A stretch of DNA of 64,000 nucleotides, taken from positions 4,464,302 through 4,528,301 of the forward strand of contig NZ_JRYR02000001.1 in assembly GCF_000807855.2 (NCBI RefSeq), written 5' to 3'. Origin of the DNA: Flammeovirga pacifica (GTDB taxonomy: Bacteria > Bacteroidota > Bacteroidia > Cytophagales > Flammeovirgaceae). Under the pieces are notes generated by a model, which was not told the DNA's origin, did no database searches, and saw only the letters and a program-made list of their open reading frames with translations. Position numbers and translations under genes: made by a program. Below are positions 27,719-37,233 of the stretch, piece by piece (position 1 is the first letter of the stretch; each line of letters starts with the position of its first letter).

Positions 27719-27783
27719 ATTCCTTAACCTCTAACTGTTATTTTGATAAGGCTCTTATTATCCAATTAAAAAGCAATTTGAAA

Positions 27784-28956
27784 ATGGCCTCACTCAGAAT
27801 ATATATAACACTCCTATTTTTTATTGGTAGTATCGGAATCATGTATGGTCAATCATCTAAAAAGAAAAAAGAGATGACTCAATTTGACACAGAGAAAGAA
27901 AGGGAGGGAGTGAAATTAAGAGTTGTACCGGGACCAATGTATGATCCCTCCATAAAATTTGGTGTTTTTGTGGCTCCGATATTAACTTATTATCCTTCAA
28001 AAGGAGACACTATATCGCCAAATTCTATGAGTTCATTTTATGGAATGTATACCACGAATAAATCGTATATCTTGGGATTCAATACTGAACTTTATTTAAA
28101 ACAGGATACTTGGAGAATAAGAGTAAGAGGCGGAGGTGGAGGTTTAAATAAAGAACTAAATCTATATGATTATCAAAAAGGTACTGATGGCAATGTATAC
28201 CCCGATACGACTCAATTAACAGATGCAGATGCGAAACAAGAAGTATTTCAGTTTGATTCTTATATTTTAAGAAAGGTATTTCCTCATCTATATGTTGGTT
28301 TAGGTTTTAATTACAAAAGCAATGATTTTGTAGGGAATGATGCTAGATCAGATACCCTCGTTTATGCCAATGGATTAACAGGGAGCTCAGGGAATAGTGG
28401 AATAGCTTACAAATTAGATTTTGACACTAGAGATAATATCAATTATCCTTATAAAGGGTATTATGTTGGATATACAGGGTATCAGTATTTCGCTTCTGAA
28501 GGAAAGGAGAATAAGTATTTAGCGAATATGATAGAATTAATGGGATTTTGGTCGTTAAATCCTTCTAATAGATACATTATAGCGGCAAAAGTCTACGGCA
28601 ATATCTTAGCAGGTAGCCCTGAAAGAGCCAACTACTCCTATTATGGCCGAGTAAATGGAGATGTACAAAGAGGTTATCAATCAGGAAGAAGAGTAGATAA
28701 AAATGCCTTAAATATTGAAGTGGAATTTCGTTGGACTACACCTTACTTTGATAATAAATTAAGATTTATGGGATTATTAGGTAACGGCAAAGTTTATGGA
28801 GAGTACAATGATTTTACAGAGGCAGAATGGTTACCTGTTGTTGGTGCTGGAGTTAGATATACTATTTTACCTTATGCTAGAATTAATATAAGGTTTGATT
28901 CTACCTACAGTAAAGATGGATTTATTTGGTACTTTGGATTGAGAGAAGCGTTTTAG
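27784..28956 (+). CDS. Surface-antigen (D15/BamA-barrel)-like outer-membrane protein
   Basis: A 390-residue protein with a signal peptide (ASLRIYITLLFFIGSIGIMYGQ) followed by a beta-barrel. The segment YKLDFDTRDNINYPYKGYYVG and the final RINIRFDSTYSKDGFIWYFGLREAF resemble the surface-antigen barrel that ends BamA/Omp85 proteins, but there are no POTRA domains, so it is a barrel-only relative. Such proteins are frequent in Bacteroidota and have unknown roles. The frame extends upstream to an ATG at 27703 inside the pfkA terminator; the ATG at 27784 starts a clean signal peptide and is chosen instead. Confidence 0.8.
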   Translation: MASLRIYITLLFFIGSIGIMYGQSSKKKKEMTQFDTEKEREGVKLRVVPGPMYDPSIKFGVFVAPILTYYPSKGDTISPNSMSSFYGMYTTNKSYILGFNTELYLKQDTWRIRVRGGGGGLNKELNLYDYQKGTDGNVYPDTTQLTDADAKQEVFQFDSYILRKVFPHLYVGLGFNYKSNDFVGNDARSDTLVYANGLTGSSGNSGIAYKLDFDTRDNINYPYKGYYVGYTGYQYFASEGKENKYLANMIELMGFWSLNPSNRYIIAAKVYGNILAGSPERANYSYYGRVNGDVQRGYQSGRRVDKNALNIEVEFRWTTPYFDNKLRFMGLLGNGKVYGEYNDFTEAEWLPVVGAGVRYTILPYARINIRFDSTYSKDGFIWYFGLREAF

Positions 28957-29150
28957 AGTCATTTTAAATTGAAAGTAATTCACAAACATTATTAGTGAAT
29001 ATTCATTCATTAGTTGTATTATTAGAAGAAAGTATTTAATATATTTTAGGTATTACGATATATTTTGTGTTATTTCAAGGTGAATTAAATAACACTGAAT
29101 TTAATTTGTAGAACAAAATATAATATTTATATATTTTTTACACTGAAATA

Positions 29151-29220
29151 ATTTTTTAAAAATATTGAAGTAGTAAACTATTATTTTTTAAAGTAAACTT
29201 CAATAAACCAATTTTTTAAA
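29151..29220. repeat. Repeated AT motif upstream of the PKS gene
   Basis: ATTTTTTAAA occurs three times at 29151, 29183 and 29211, about three helical turns apart. AGTAAACT occurs at 29172 and 29192, and the inverted pair TATTGAAGT / ACTTCAATA lies at 29163-29171 and 29197-29205. This could be a regulator or curved-DNA site just before the synthase start; the background is AT-rich, so chance contributes. Confidence 0.45.
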
Positions 29221-29239
29221 ACTTCTAATAAATTAACTC

Positions 29240-32200
29240 ATGTCCTTTCAAGCGAAACAGAAAGAACCTATTGCCATTGTTGGTATAGGTTGTCGTTTTC
29301 CTGGTGATGTAAATTCTCCAAATCAATTTTGGAACGCATTAAAATCGGGTTTTAATGGTATTACCGATGTTCCTGAAGATCGATGGAGTATTGATGAATA
29401 CTATGACCCTAATCCGGATAAAGCAGGGAAAATTAAACAAAAAAAAGGTGGATTTATTAAAGATATTGATAAGTTTGACGCCGAATTTTTTAAAATTTTC
29501 CCTAAGACAGCAGAAAGAATTGATCCTCAACAAAGATTACTTTTAGAAACAACATACAACGCATTGGAAGATGCAGGTATGAAGTTGGAAGATTTTAAAG
29601 GATCGAAAACAGCTGTATATATGGGTGTTTTCATGAATGACTATTGGGATATTCAAGCATCACAAGCACAAAGAAATCATGTGAGTCCACATGTTCCTAT
29701 GGGTGTTTCTTTAACTTCAATAGCGAATAGACTTTCATGGCAATATGATTTAAAAGGGCCATCTGTTACTTTAGATACAGCTTGTTCATCCTCTTTAGTT
29801 GGTGTGCATTTAGCTTGTAATTCAATTTGGAATAACGAGTCTGAATTTGCGTTAGCTGGTGGTGTAAATTTAATGATTCGTCCAGAATCTTCATTAATGA
29901 TGTCAAAAGGTAATTTCTTATGTCCTGATGGATATTGTAAATCTTTTGATGCTAGTGGCAATGGTTATGTGAGAAGTGAAGGGGTTGGAGTAATATTATT
30001 GAAGCCTTTATCAAAAGCGATTAAAGATGGTGATGATATCTACGCTACTATTAAGGGTACAGCTGTAAATTCAGATGGTTATACTGAAGACGGATTTACC
30101 GTACCTAACCCAACTGCTCAAACAGATATGTTACGTCAGGCTTATAAAAATGCAAAAGTAGAACCTTCTCAGGTTGCATTTGTAGAAGCACATGGTACGG
30201 GAACTAAGGTAGGAGACCCTATTGAAACAAGTGCATTTGGTAATGTATTCTCAGAAGGTAGAGATCAAGAAAAACCACTTATCATTGGTTCCGTTAAGTC
30301 TAATATGGGGCACTTGGAAGCTGCAGCTGGTATAGCAGGTATTATCAAGTTAGCTTTATCAATAAAGAACAAACAAATACCTAAAAACCTTCATTTTGAA
30401 ACACCTAATCCAGGAATCAAATTTGATGAATGGAAGCTTAAAGTACCAACTCAGTTAATGGATTGGCCTTCAGAGCAAATTATTGGAGGTATAAATTCAT
30501 TTGGTGCTGGAGGTACAAATGCTCATGCTGTACTTGAAGGGTATACTAAAGAAAATAACGAGGTAGAGAATAAAGAAAAGGCATTATTAGAAGATGATAT
30601 TTCATTGTATTGTATTTCTGCTCAATCAGAAACTGCTTTACAAAAAATGGTTGAAAAACATATCATTTTCTTAAATGAAACAACAGATACCTTACAAGAT
30701 ATTTGCTATAATTTAGGTCAGTATAGATCAAATTTAAAAAACCGTTTAACTATTGCGGTATCAAGTAAAGAAGAATTACTAGATGCTTTAGAAGCTTACC
30801 TAAATAATGAAAGTAGGGTAGGTATGGCATCTACAGAAGATACAGGTTTTAATCCAAAAGTTGGATTTATATTTTCAGGACAAGGCCCTCAGTGGTTTGG
30901 AATGGGAAGACAGTTATTGACTACTGAACCTGTATTTAAATCAGTAATTGAGAAAATTGATAAAATTCTTCAGAAAATTGCTGGTTGGTCATTATTAGAA
31001 GAACTAGTAAAGTCAGAAGAAGAATCTCGTATTTCTGAAACACGAATTGCTCAGCCTGCAATTATGGCTGTACAAATTGGTCTTATGGAAATGTGGAAAG
31101 CGGCAGGAATTTCTCCTGAAGGTGTCGTAGGGCACTCAATAGGTGAGGTTGCAGCAGCTTATACATCTGGTGCACTTTCTTTAGAACAAGCAGTTGATGT
31201 AATATATAATCGTTCAAGAGGTCAAGATAAAGCAACAGGTAAAGGTAAAATGCTGGCTGCAGCATTAACAGTAGAAGAAGCAGAAAAAGAAATAGTAGGT
31301 GTAGAGGATGTAGTTTCTATTGCTGCTATTAATGGACCTAAAATGCTGACTTTTTCTGGTGACGAAGCTCCTCTTGAAAAAATTGCTGAGAGATTAGATA
31401 AAAAAGATATTTTCCATCGATTCTTACGAGTAAATGTTCCATTCCATTCTCATCATATGGAACCATTGAAGGATGAATTGATTTCGGATTTAAGACATAT
31501 CCAACCCCAAGAAGCAACTATTGCTCTTTATTCTACAGTTTCAGGAAAACAAGAATCGGGTTCTCATCTAGTGTCAGAATACTGGTATGCGAACGTTAGA
31601 GAATCAGTATACTTTACAGATGCTGTAAGGGAGATGATCAAAGATGGTTTTAATACTTTCGTAGAGATTGCTCCTCACCCGGTATTGGCAACTGGAGCTG
31701 TAGATCTTTTAAAAGAAGCTGGAGTTGAAGGTCATTTAATTACATCTATTCGTCGTAAAGAAGCTGAAAAGCAAGTCTTTATGAAGAATGTGGGTGTTAT
31801 GTATTCTTTAAACCATGCTTTGCCTTGGGAGAATATTTGTTCAGGAGCTCAGAAGAAAGTATCAGTACCAAAATATCAATGGCAGAAAGAATCTTTCTGG
31901 TTTGAGACAGAAGAACATAAAGCTAAAAGAATAGGTACAAAGGTGCATCCAATGCTAAATAGTAATGTTGCATCTAATGTAAATAAAGGAAACTTTATTT
32001 GGGACATCCAATTGGATAAAAATGAAGAGCCTTATATTCTTGATCACCAAGTAGATGATGTGATTATTTTCCCTGGAACAGGACACTTGGAGATTGCAAC
32101 TGCTGTTGGTCAAGCTTCTTTTGGAGAAAAATTTGGCTTTTTGGAAGATATTAAATTTGAGAACGCTTTATTCTTACCGGATGATGGTGAAATGCCACAT

Positions 32201-35200
32201 GTAAGATTAGAAATTAGCTCAAATGAAGGAGATTATACTATTTCAACCAAGCCGAGAAATCAGGATGACGCTGAATGGACAAAGCATTCATACGGTAAAA
32301 TCAATGCTCTGGGTGATCAATTTATTTCTTCTCCATCAGATATCAATTCTATAAAAGAAAGGGTTAATAGAAGAATGCCAATTGTACCAATGTACAATGA
32401 GCTGAAAAGTGCAGGTCTTCTTTACGGTGATACTTTTAGAGCAATAACTGGGTTATGGACAGCAAAAGATGAAGTTTTATCTGAAGTTACTCTTCACGAT
32501 TCAATTGAATATGGTGTTGAAAAATATAATGTACACCCTGCTGTATTGGACGCTTGTTTGCATACCATTTTCGCTGCAAAGAAAAACGAAGCAGAAGCCA
32601 AAAGAGGAATTTACCTTCCTGTCGGAATTGAACGTTTTAAAGTTTTTGCTCAGCCGGATAAGAAGGTTTATACGCATGTAACCGTATCAGAATGTACTGA
32701 AGCTTATTTATGTGGCGACTTCCAAGTTTATAACCAAGATGGTACTCTTGTAGCAGAAATTCAAGGCTTCAAAGGGAAATACATCGAAGGATCTAGAGGA
32801 GAAAGTAAAAATGAAATTTATAAGCCTTGCTATGAATATCAGTGGGTTCTTCCTGAAGAAGAAAGTTTAAATGAAAAAAATACAGGTGGTAAATATCTGA
32901 TATTTGCTGATGCCCAAAGTATCTACAAAGAAATTGAACAAAGAATCGTAGAGAAAGGCGGAGAAGTCATTATTGTAAAACAAGGTGTGAATTATATAAA
33001 TGATGATAATTCAAATTTTGTTATTAATCCAATCGACGTGTCTCATTATGATAACATGATTGATTCGATAGGTAATGATATTCAGCATGTCATCTATTTA
33101 TGGTCATTTGATATACAAACTTCAGACAAAGAATCTTTAGAAGTTTTTACTCAATTACAAGAGCATTTCAGTATATCAACTTTAAACCTAGTGAGAACAT
33201 TAGGTGGAAAAGATTTAACTGTTCAAACTTGGTTGGTAACATCAGGTTCTGAAAAAGTAATAGAGGAAGATGAATCTATTCAATTGGCTCAGTCTCCAAT
33301 TTATGGTATTGGGCGTGTTGCTAAGAATGAATTCCCATTATTACCTGTTAGAATAGTTGACATGAATCAAACAATGTCTGCTGATGATCTTAATAAACTT
33401 ATTAATGTAATTTCTAGTGAACAAGAAGGAAAAGAAGAAGAATCTGAATTCGCAATTAGAAATAATGAAGTATATGTAAGAAGACTAGTTGCCGTAGATG
33501 GTGATATCGCAGACGAAAGGGCACCTCATTTAATGAATGCTTTCGGTTCTAATTATAGAGCAGAAGTAAGAGAAAATGGAATATTAAATAGCTTATCATT
33601 AAGAGCATTTTATCCAGAAAAATTACAGAAAGAAGAAGTACGTATAGCCGTAAAAGCAACGGGTCTTAACTTTAAAGATGTTGTTAATGGTATGGGTATT
33701 CTTTCTCAAGAAGCTGTGGCAGGAGGTGTAGCAGAAGATACACTTGGGTTAGAATGTTCAGGTATAGTTACAGAAGTAGGAGATGGCGTTTCTCATGTGA
33801 AAGTTGGGGACGAAGTTATAGCCTGGGCGGCGTATAGTTTAGCAGGTGTAACAACAGCTTCTTCACATTGTGTTGTTGCAAAACCTTCTAATTTAAATTG
33901 GGAAAAAGCGGCATCATTATCTGTAGTTTACCTAACAGCACATTATGGATTAAATCATTTAGCTCACATTGAAAAAGGAGATAAAGTTTTAATTCATGCA
34001 GCAACAGGTGGATTAGGATTGGCAGCAATTCAATTAGCTCAAAATGTTGGAGCTGAGATTTATGCCACTGCTGGATCAGATGAAAAACGTGACTATTTAC
34101 GTTCTATAGGTATTAAAAATATTTATGATTCGAGATCATTAGATTTTGCGGGTCAAATAAAAGTGGATACTAATGGTTATGGTGTAGACGTGGTCTTGAA
34201 CAGTTTAACTGGAAAAGCCATTACACAATCATTCAAGTGTTTGGCACCGTTTGGTACATTTGTAGAAGTAGGAAAAGCTGATATCTACAATAACTCCAAA
34301 CTTCCATTAAAACGTTTTGGAGAAAATATCTCTTTCCATGTGGTTGACTTGGATCGTTTGATGGCTCAAAAACCTAGATTAGCATCAAAACTTTATCAAG
34401 AAGTAGCGGATCTTTTTAAAGAAGAAAAAGTAGAAGGACATCCTTTAAAGGTCTTTCCTGTTTCTGAAGCAGGAAAAGCTTTAAAATATTTATCACAAGT
34501 AGGACATATCGGTAAGGTCATCGTTGCTATGGATGATACTATGGTTGAAGTTCTACCTGCGCATGATTTAAGATTTGATAATAATGCAGCTTATGTAGTT
34601 TCAGGAGGAGCATCAGGATTTGGTCTTGAGGTAGCTAAATGGATTGCAGAAAATGGAGCAGGTGAATTGATTCTATTATCTAGATCAGGTGCTAAGTCAG
34701 ATTACGACAAAGATGTGATAGCTTACATGGAATCATTGGGCGTGAAAGTTCAACTTCCAAAAGTAAACATTACACATGAGGAAACTCTGAAGAAAATTTT
34801 TGACGAAGTTTCATCTCCAATTAAAGGGATTATTCATTCTGCAGCTGTATTAGACGATTGTACAATGCCGAATTTAGATGCTGATCGTTTCATGAGAGTT
34901 TATTCTCCGAAAGCTATGGGAGCGTGGGCTTTACATAAAGCATCTTTAGGGCATGATTTAGATTTCTTTTTATCATTTTCGTCTATATCAGCAGTATTTG
35001 GTCTTCCAGGACAGGCAAACTATTCGTCGGCAAATAACTTTTTAGATAGATTAGCTACCTATCGTCAATCTTTAGGTTTAGTTGGTAATTCTGTAAACTT
35101 AGGTGTCTTAGGTGATTATGCTGGTATGTCTAAAGATGGAGGACAAGTAATTGATGTTTTAGAAGCACAAGGTTGGACAATGTTGACTTTGAAGCAGATA

Positions 35201-36469
35201 AGAGAAACATTCTCAAAAATTATTCTGCAAAGAAGTACACAAAGAATGGTAGCTAACTTAGATTTTAAACGTTTCAGAGATTTCTTCCCTCAGTTAGCAA
35301 CTGATATGAGATTTGCAGAATTAATGAATACTGACAGTGTGGACGGATCAGGTTCAGGAGGTTCTTTAAAAGACCAAGTGATTGCAAAAGACGGAGAAGA
35401 AAAACATACTTTCTTACAGGAACAATTACAGCAGGCATTAGCTAAGATTTTGGGGACATCACCTGAAAAGGTAGACATTCCAACCCCTATATCTAAAATG
35501 GGTCTTGATTCTTTGATGCAAAATCAAATAAGAAACTGGATCTCTCAGAAGCTGGAAGTGAATTATCCGTTGATGAAAATTGCTAAAGGGCCTTCTCTAG
35601 TTGAATTAGCAGAAGATCTGATTAAAGGGTTTGAAGCAGAATCAACAGAAGAGAAAGTACCTGAAATTACAACAGATATTTCTGGTATTGAAGATGCAGA
35701 TGATTTAGAAACAATAGGTGATAAGTGGTTTGTACATCGTAAAAGAGAAGATGATGCACGCATTCGTTTATTCTGTTTCCATCCTGTAGGAGCAGGGGCA
35801 TCAATGTTTAATCATTTTCTTTATGAAGCTCATCAGGATATTGACGTATATGCGGTACAGCTTCCTGGTAGAGAAAATAGGAAAGATGAAAATCACCTTA
35901 CTCAATTCTTTGATGTAATTGATGAGTTAGAAAAACAAATTCTTCCTCTTTTAGATAAGCCATTTGCTTTTTATGGACATAGTTTTGGAGGTATTTTAGC
36001 TTACGAATTACAACATAGACTTCGTGAGAAACATCAATTGTGTCCAGAACATTCATTTGTATCAGGTACTATCTCTGCACATTTAACTCCGACTTGGAGA
36101 AATGATAGAGATACAATTCATAAAACTGCGGATGATACTAATTCTGAAGCTAAGTTGATGGGATTAATGTCTTATATAGATGATGAAGCCTTCGTTAGAC
36201 AGATACTTCCTATTATGAGAAAAGATATGGAGTTAATTATGGGGTATGACTATCAGGATAAGGAAAACTTTACTTGGCCTATAACAGCATTTGCTGCAGA
36301 GGAAGATGAAGTTGTTTTACCTGAAGAAATGAAACCATGGAAGCAACATACTGATGGTCCATTTGAAATTCATGTATTACATGGAGACCATTGGTTCTTA
36401 TCTAGGAATAAAGAATTTATCTTAAATAAGGTCGCTGATAATTTATTATCAGAAGAATTGATAGACTAA
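29240..36469 (+). CDS. Single-module iterative type I polyketide/fatty acid synthase (KS-AT-DH-ER-KR-ACP-TE)
   Basis: A 2409-residue cytosolic megasynthase. Domains in order: ketosynthase (about 9-435) with Cys182 in DTACSS, His318 and His358; acyltransferase (about 540-830) with GHSIG (Ser633) and VPFHS (His736), closer to the malonyl-type xAFH motif than to the methylmalonyl YASH; dehydratase (about 900-1190) with His936 and Asp1104; a structural pseudo-KR (about 1195-1430); enoyl reductase (about 1480-1770) with the NADPH loop ATGGLGL near 1588; ketoreductase (about 1780-2010) with GGASGFG and Tyr1928; acyl carrier (GLDSL, Ser2091); and a fused thioesterase with GHSFGG (Ser2248) and His2384. 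No methyltransferase is seen. All active sites look intact, so a fully reduced, straight, self-released chain is expected (inference). It is followed by a terminator and then its phosphopantetheinyl transferase. Confidence 0.93.
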   Translation: MSFQAKQKEPIAIVGIGCRFPGDVNSPNQFWNALKSGFNGITDVPEDRWSIDEYYDPNPDKAGKIKQKKGGFIKDIDKFDAEFFKIFPKTAERIDPQQRLLLETTYNALEDAGMKLEDFKGSKTAVYMGVFMNDYWDIQASQAQRNHVSPHVPMGVSLTSIANRLSWQYDLKGPSVTLDTACSSSLVGVHLACNSIWNNESEFALAGGVNLMIRPESSLMMSKGNFLCPDGYCKSFDASGNGYVRSEGVGVILLKPLSKAIKDGDDIYATIKGTAVNSDGYTEDGFTVPNPTAQTDMLRQAYKNAKVEPSQVAFVEAHGTGTKVGDPIETSAFGNVFSEGRDQEKPLIIGSVKSNMGHLEAAAGIAGIIKLALSIKNKQIPKNLHFETPNPGIKFDEWKLKVPTQLMDWPSEQIIGGINSFGAGGTNAHAVLEGYTKENNEVENKEKALLEDDISLYCISAQSETALQKMVEKHIIFLNETTDTLQDICYNLGQYRSNLKNRLTIAVSSKEELLDALEAYLNNESRVGMASTEDTGFNPKVGFIFSGQGPQWFGMGRQLLTTEPVFKSVIEKIDKILQKIAGWSLLEELVKSEEESRISETRIAQPAIMAVQIGLMEMWKAAGISPEGVVGHSIGEVAAAYTSGALSLEQAVDVIYNRSRGQDKATGKGKMLAAALTVEEAEKEIVGVEDVVSIAAINGPKMLTFSGDEAPLEKIAERLDKKDIFHRFLRVNVPFHSHHMEPLKDELISDLRHIQPQEATIALYSTVSGKQESGSHLVSEYWYANVRESVYFTDAVREMIKDGFNTFVEIAPHPVLATGAVDLLKEAGVEGHLITSIRRKEAEKQVFMKNVGVMYSLNHALPWENICSGAQKKVSVPKYQWQKESFWFETEEHKAKRIGTKVHPMLNSNVASNVNKGNFIWDIQLDKNEEPYILDHQVDDVIIFPGTGHLEIATAVGQASFGEKFGFLEDIKFENALFLPDDGEMPHVRLEISSNEGDYTISTKPRNQDDAEWTKHSYGKINALGDQFISSPSDINSIKERVNRRMPIVPMYNELKSAGLLYGDTFRAITGLWTAKDEVLSEVTLHDSIEYGVEKYNVHPAVLDACLHTIFAAKKNEAEAKRGIYLPVGIERFKVFAQPDKKVYTHVTVSECTEAYLCGDFQVYNQDGTLVAEIQGFKGKYIEGSRGESKNEIYKPCYEYQWVLPEEESLNEKNTGGKYLIFADAQSIYKEIEQRIVEKGGEVIIVKQGVNYINDDNSNFVINPIDVSHYDNMIDSIGNDIQHVIYLWSFDIQTSDKESLEVFTQLQEHFSISTLNLVRTLGGKDLTVQTWLVTSGSEKVIEEDESIQLAQSPIYGIGRVAKNEFPLLPVRIVDMNQTMSADDLNKLINVISSEQEGKEEESEFAIRNNEVYVRRLVAVDGDIADERAPHLMNAFGSNYRAEVRENGILNSLSLRAFYPEKLQKEEVRIAVKATGLNFKDVVNGMGILSQEAVAGGVAEDTLGLECSGIVTEVGDGVSHVKVGDEVIAWAAYSLAGVTTASSHCVVAKPSNLNWEKAASLSVVYLTAHYGLNHLAHIEKGDKVLIHAATGGLGLAAIQLAQNVGAEIYATAGSDEKRDYLRSIGIKNIYDSRSLDFAGQIKVDTNGYGVDVVLNSLTGKAITQSFKCLAPFGTFVEVGKADIYNNSKLPLKRFGENISFHVVDLDRLMAQKPRLASKLYQEVADLFKEEKVEGHPLKVFPVSEAGKALKYLSQVGHIGKVIVAMDDTMVEVLPAHDLRFDNNAAYVVSGGASGFGLEVAKWIAENGAGELILLSRSGAKSDYDKDVIAYMESLGVKVQLPKVNITHEETLKKIFDEVSSPIKGIIHSAAVLDDCTMPNLDADRFMRVYSPKAMGAWALHKASLGHDLDFFLSFSSISAVFGLPGQANYSSANNFLDRLATYRQSLGLVGNSVNLGVLGDYAGMSKDGGQVIDVLEAQGWTMLTLKQIRETFSKIILQRSTQRMVANLDFKRFRDFFPQLATDMRFAELMNTDSVDGSGSGGSLKDQVIAKDGEEKHTFLQEQLQQALAKILGTSPEKVDIPTPISKMGLDSLMQNQIRNWISQKLEVNYPLMKIAKGPSLVELAEDLIKGFEAESTEEKVPEITTDISGIEDADDLETIGDKWFVHRKREDDARIRLFCFHPVGAGASMFNHFLYEAHQDIDVYAVQLPGRENRKDENHLTQFFDVIDELEKQILPLLDKPFAFYGHSFGGILAYELQHRLREKHQLCPEHSFVSGTISAHLTPTWRNDRDTIHKTADDTNSEAKLMGLMSYIDDEAFVRQILPIMRKDMELIMGYDYQDKENFTWPITAFAAEEDEVVLPEEMKPWKQHTDGPFEIHVLHGDHWFLSRNKEFILNKVADNLLSEELID

Positions 36470-36480
36470 CTTAATAGATA

Positions 36481-36508
36481 GGGAGCTGTTTTTTCAGCTC
36501 CCTTTTTT
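36481..36508 (+). terminator. Terminator between the PKS and PPTase genes
   Basis: A perfect 8-bp GC-rich stem GGGAGCTG / CAGCTCCC with a 6-T loop and a six-T run ending exactly at the base before the PPTase ATG. Confidence 0.88.
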
Positions 36509-37216
36509 ATGAACAACCTAATTTTTATTCATAAGGAAACAGGTGAAATATATACTTGTTTTTTTGATTATCAATTTCATTCACATCAGAATGATGTTGA
36601 TATCCTACACCCTAGAGAACTTTTGTTCTATGAAAATTTGCATGAAAAAAGAAAGAAAACATTTTTATCTGGAAGGTATTTAATAAAAGACCTTCTTCAA
36701 GGTGTAGTACCGACCAAACCAAATCTTATAGAAATTAGAAAAGGTATTTTTGATCAACCTGTGATTTACCATCCCAAATATTATGATTGGGAATGTTCTT
36801 TATCTCATACATCAAGTAACATTACAGCTATAATTTTTCCGAAAGAGCTTGTAATTGGAATTGATTTAGAAGGAAATCAAGAAGAAATGGCTTTAAAAAC
36901 TAAAGGTCAGATTACTTTTCAAGAGAAAATGTTATGCATAAGTAATGGAATAGAATTATTTGAGTTAAGGTTATGGTCTGCAAAAGAAGCGTTATCGAAA
37001 TGTATAAAAACAGGTTTGACAGTCCCATTTCAATTGCTGGAAATTAATGAAATATCCAAACGAAATGGGTATTTAGAGATTTTATTTAAAAACTTTCCTC
37101 AGTATAAAGTACTGTCATTTCTAATACAAGATGAATGTTTAAGCTTTTGTATTCCTGTACAATTATCAATTGACAAAAAAATAGCACTGCTATTAAACAG
37201 TGCTATTCTTAAATAA
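36509..37216 (+). CDS. 4'-phosphopantetheinyl transferase (Sfp-like)
   Basis: Transfers phosphopantetheine from CoA to the carrier-protein serine, converting apo- to holo-synthase. The 235-residue protein has the magnesium-binding GIDLEG (Asp119, Glu121) and WSAKEALSKC (Trp156, Lys159, Glu160), both hallmarks of the superfamily, and double-domain Sfp-like length. Directly downstream of the synthase, it most likely activates Ser2091 of that protein. The ATG abuts the terminator T-run; no better start exists downstream, so expression is probably by readthrough or an unseen internal promoter. Its last codons overlap the terminator of the opposing gene. Confidence 0.9.
   Translation: MNNLIFIHKETGEIYTCFFDYQFHSHQNDVDILHPRELLFYENLHEKRKKTFLSGRYLIKDLLQGVVPTKPNLIEIRKGIFDQPVIYHPKYYDWECSLSHTSSNITAIIFPKELVIGIDLEGNQEEMALKTKGQITFQEKMLCISNGIELFELRLWSAKEALSKCIKTGLTVPFQLLEINEISKRNGYLEILFKNFPQYKVLSFLIQDECLSFCIPVQLSIDKKIALLLNSAILK
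37174..37207 (-). terminator. Terminator of the MauG-type peroxidase gene, inside the PPTase 3' end
   Basis: Arms AATAGCACTG (37180-37189) and CAGTGCTATT (37198-37207). Read on the minus strand the stem is followed by a T-run, so it ends the opposing gene, while it also codes for the last PPTase residues. Confidence 0.75.
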
Positions 37217-37233
37217 TATATTTATTCTATTCT

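Noticed and set aside
27703..27783. Upstream ATG extending the outer-membrane protein
   Set aside because: It lies in the loop of the pfkA terminator, and the extra 27 residues precede a normal signal peptide.
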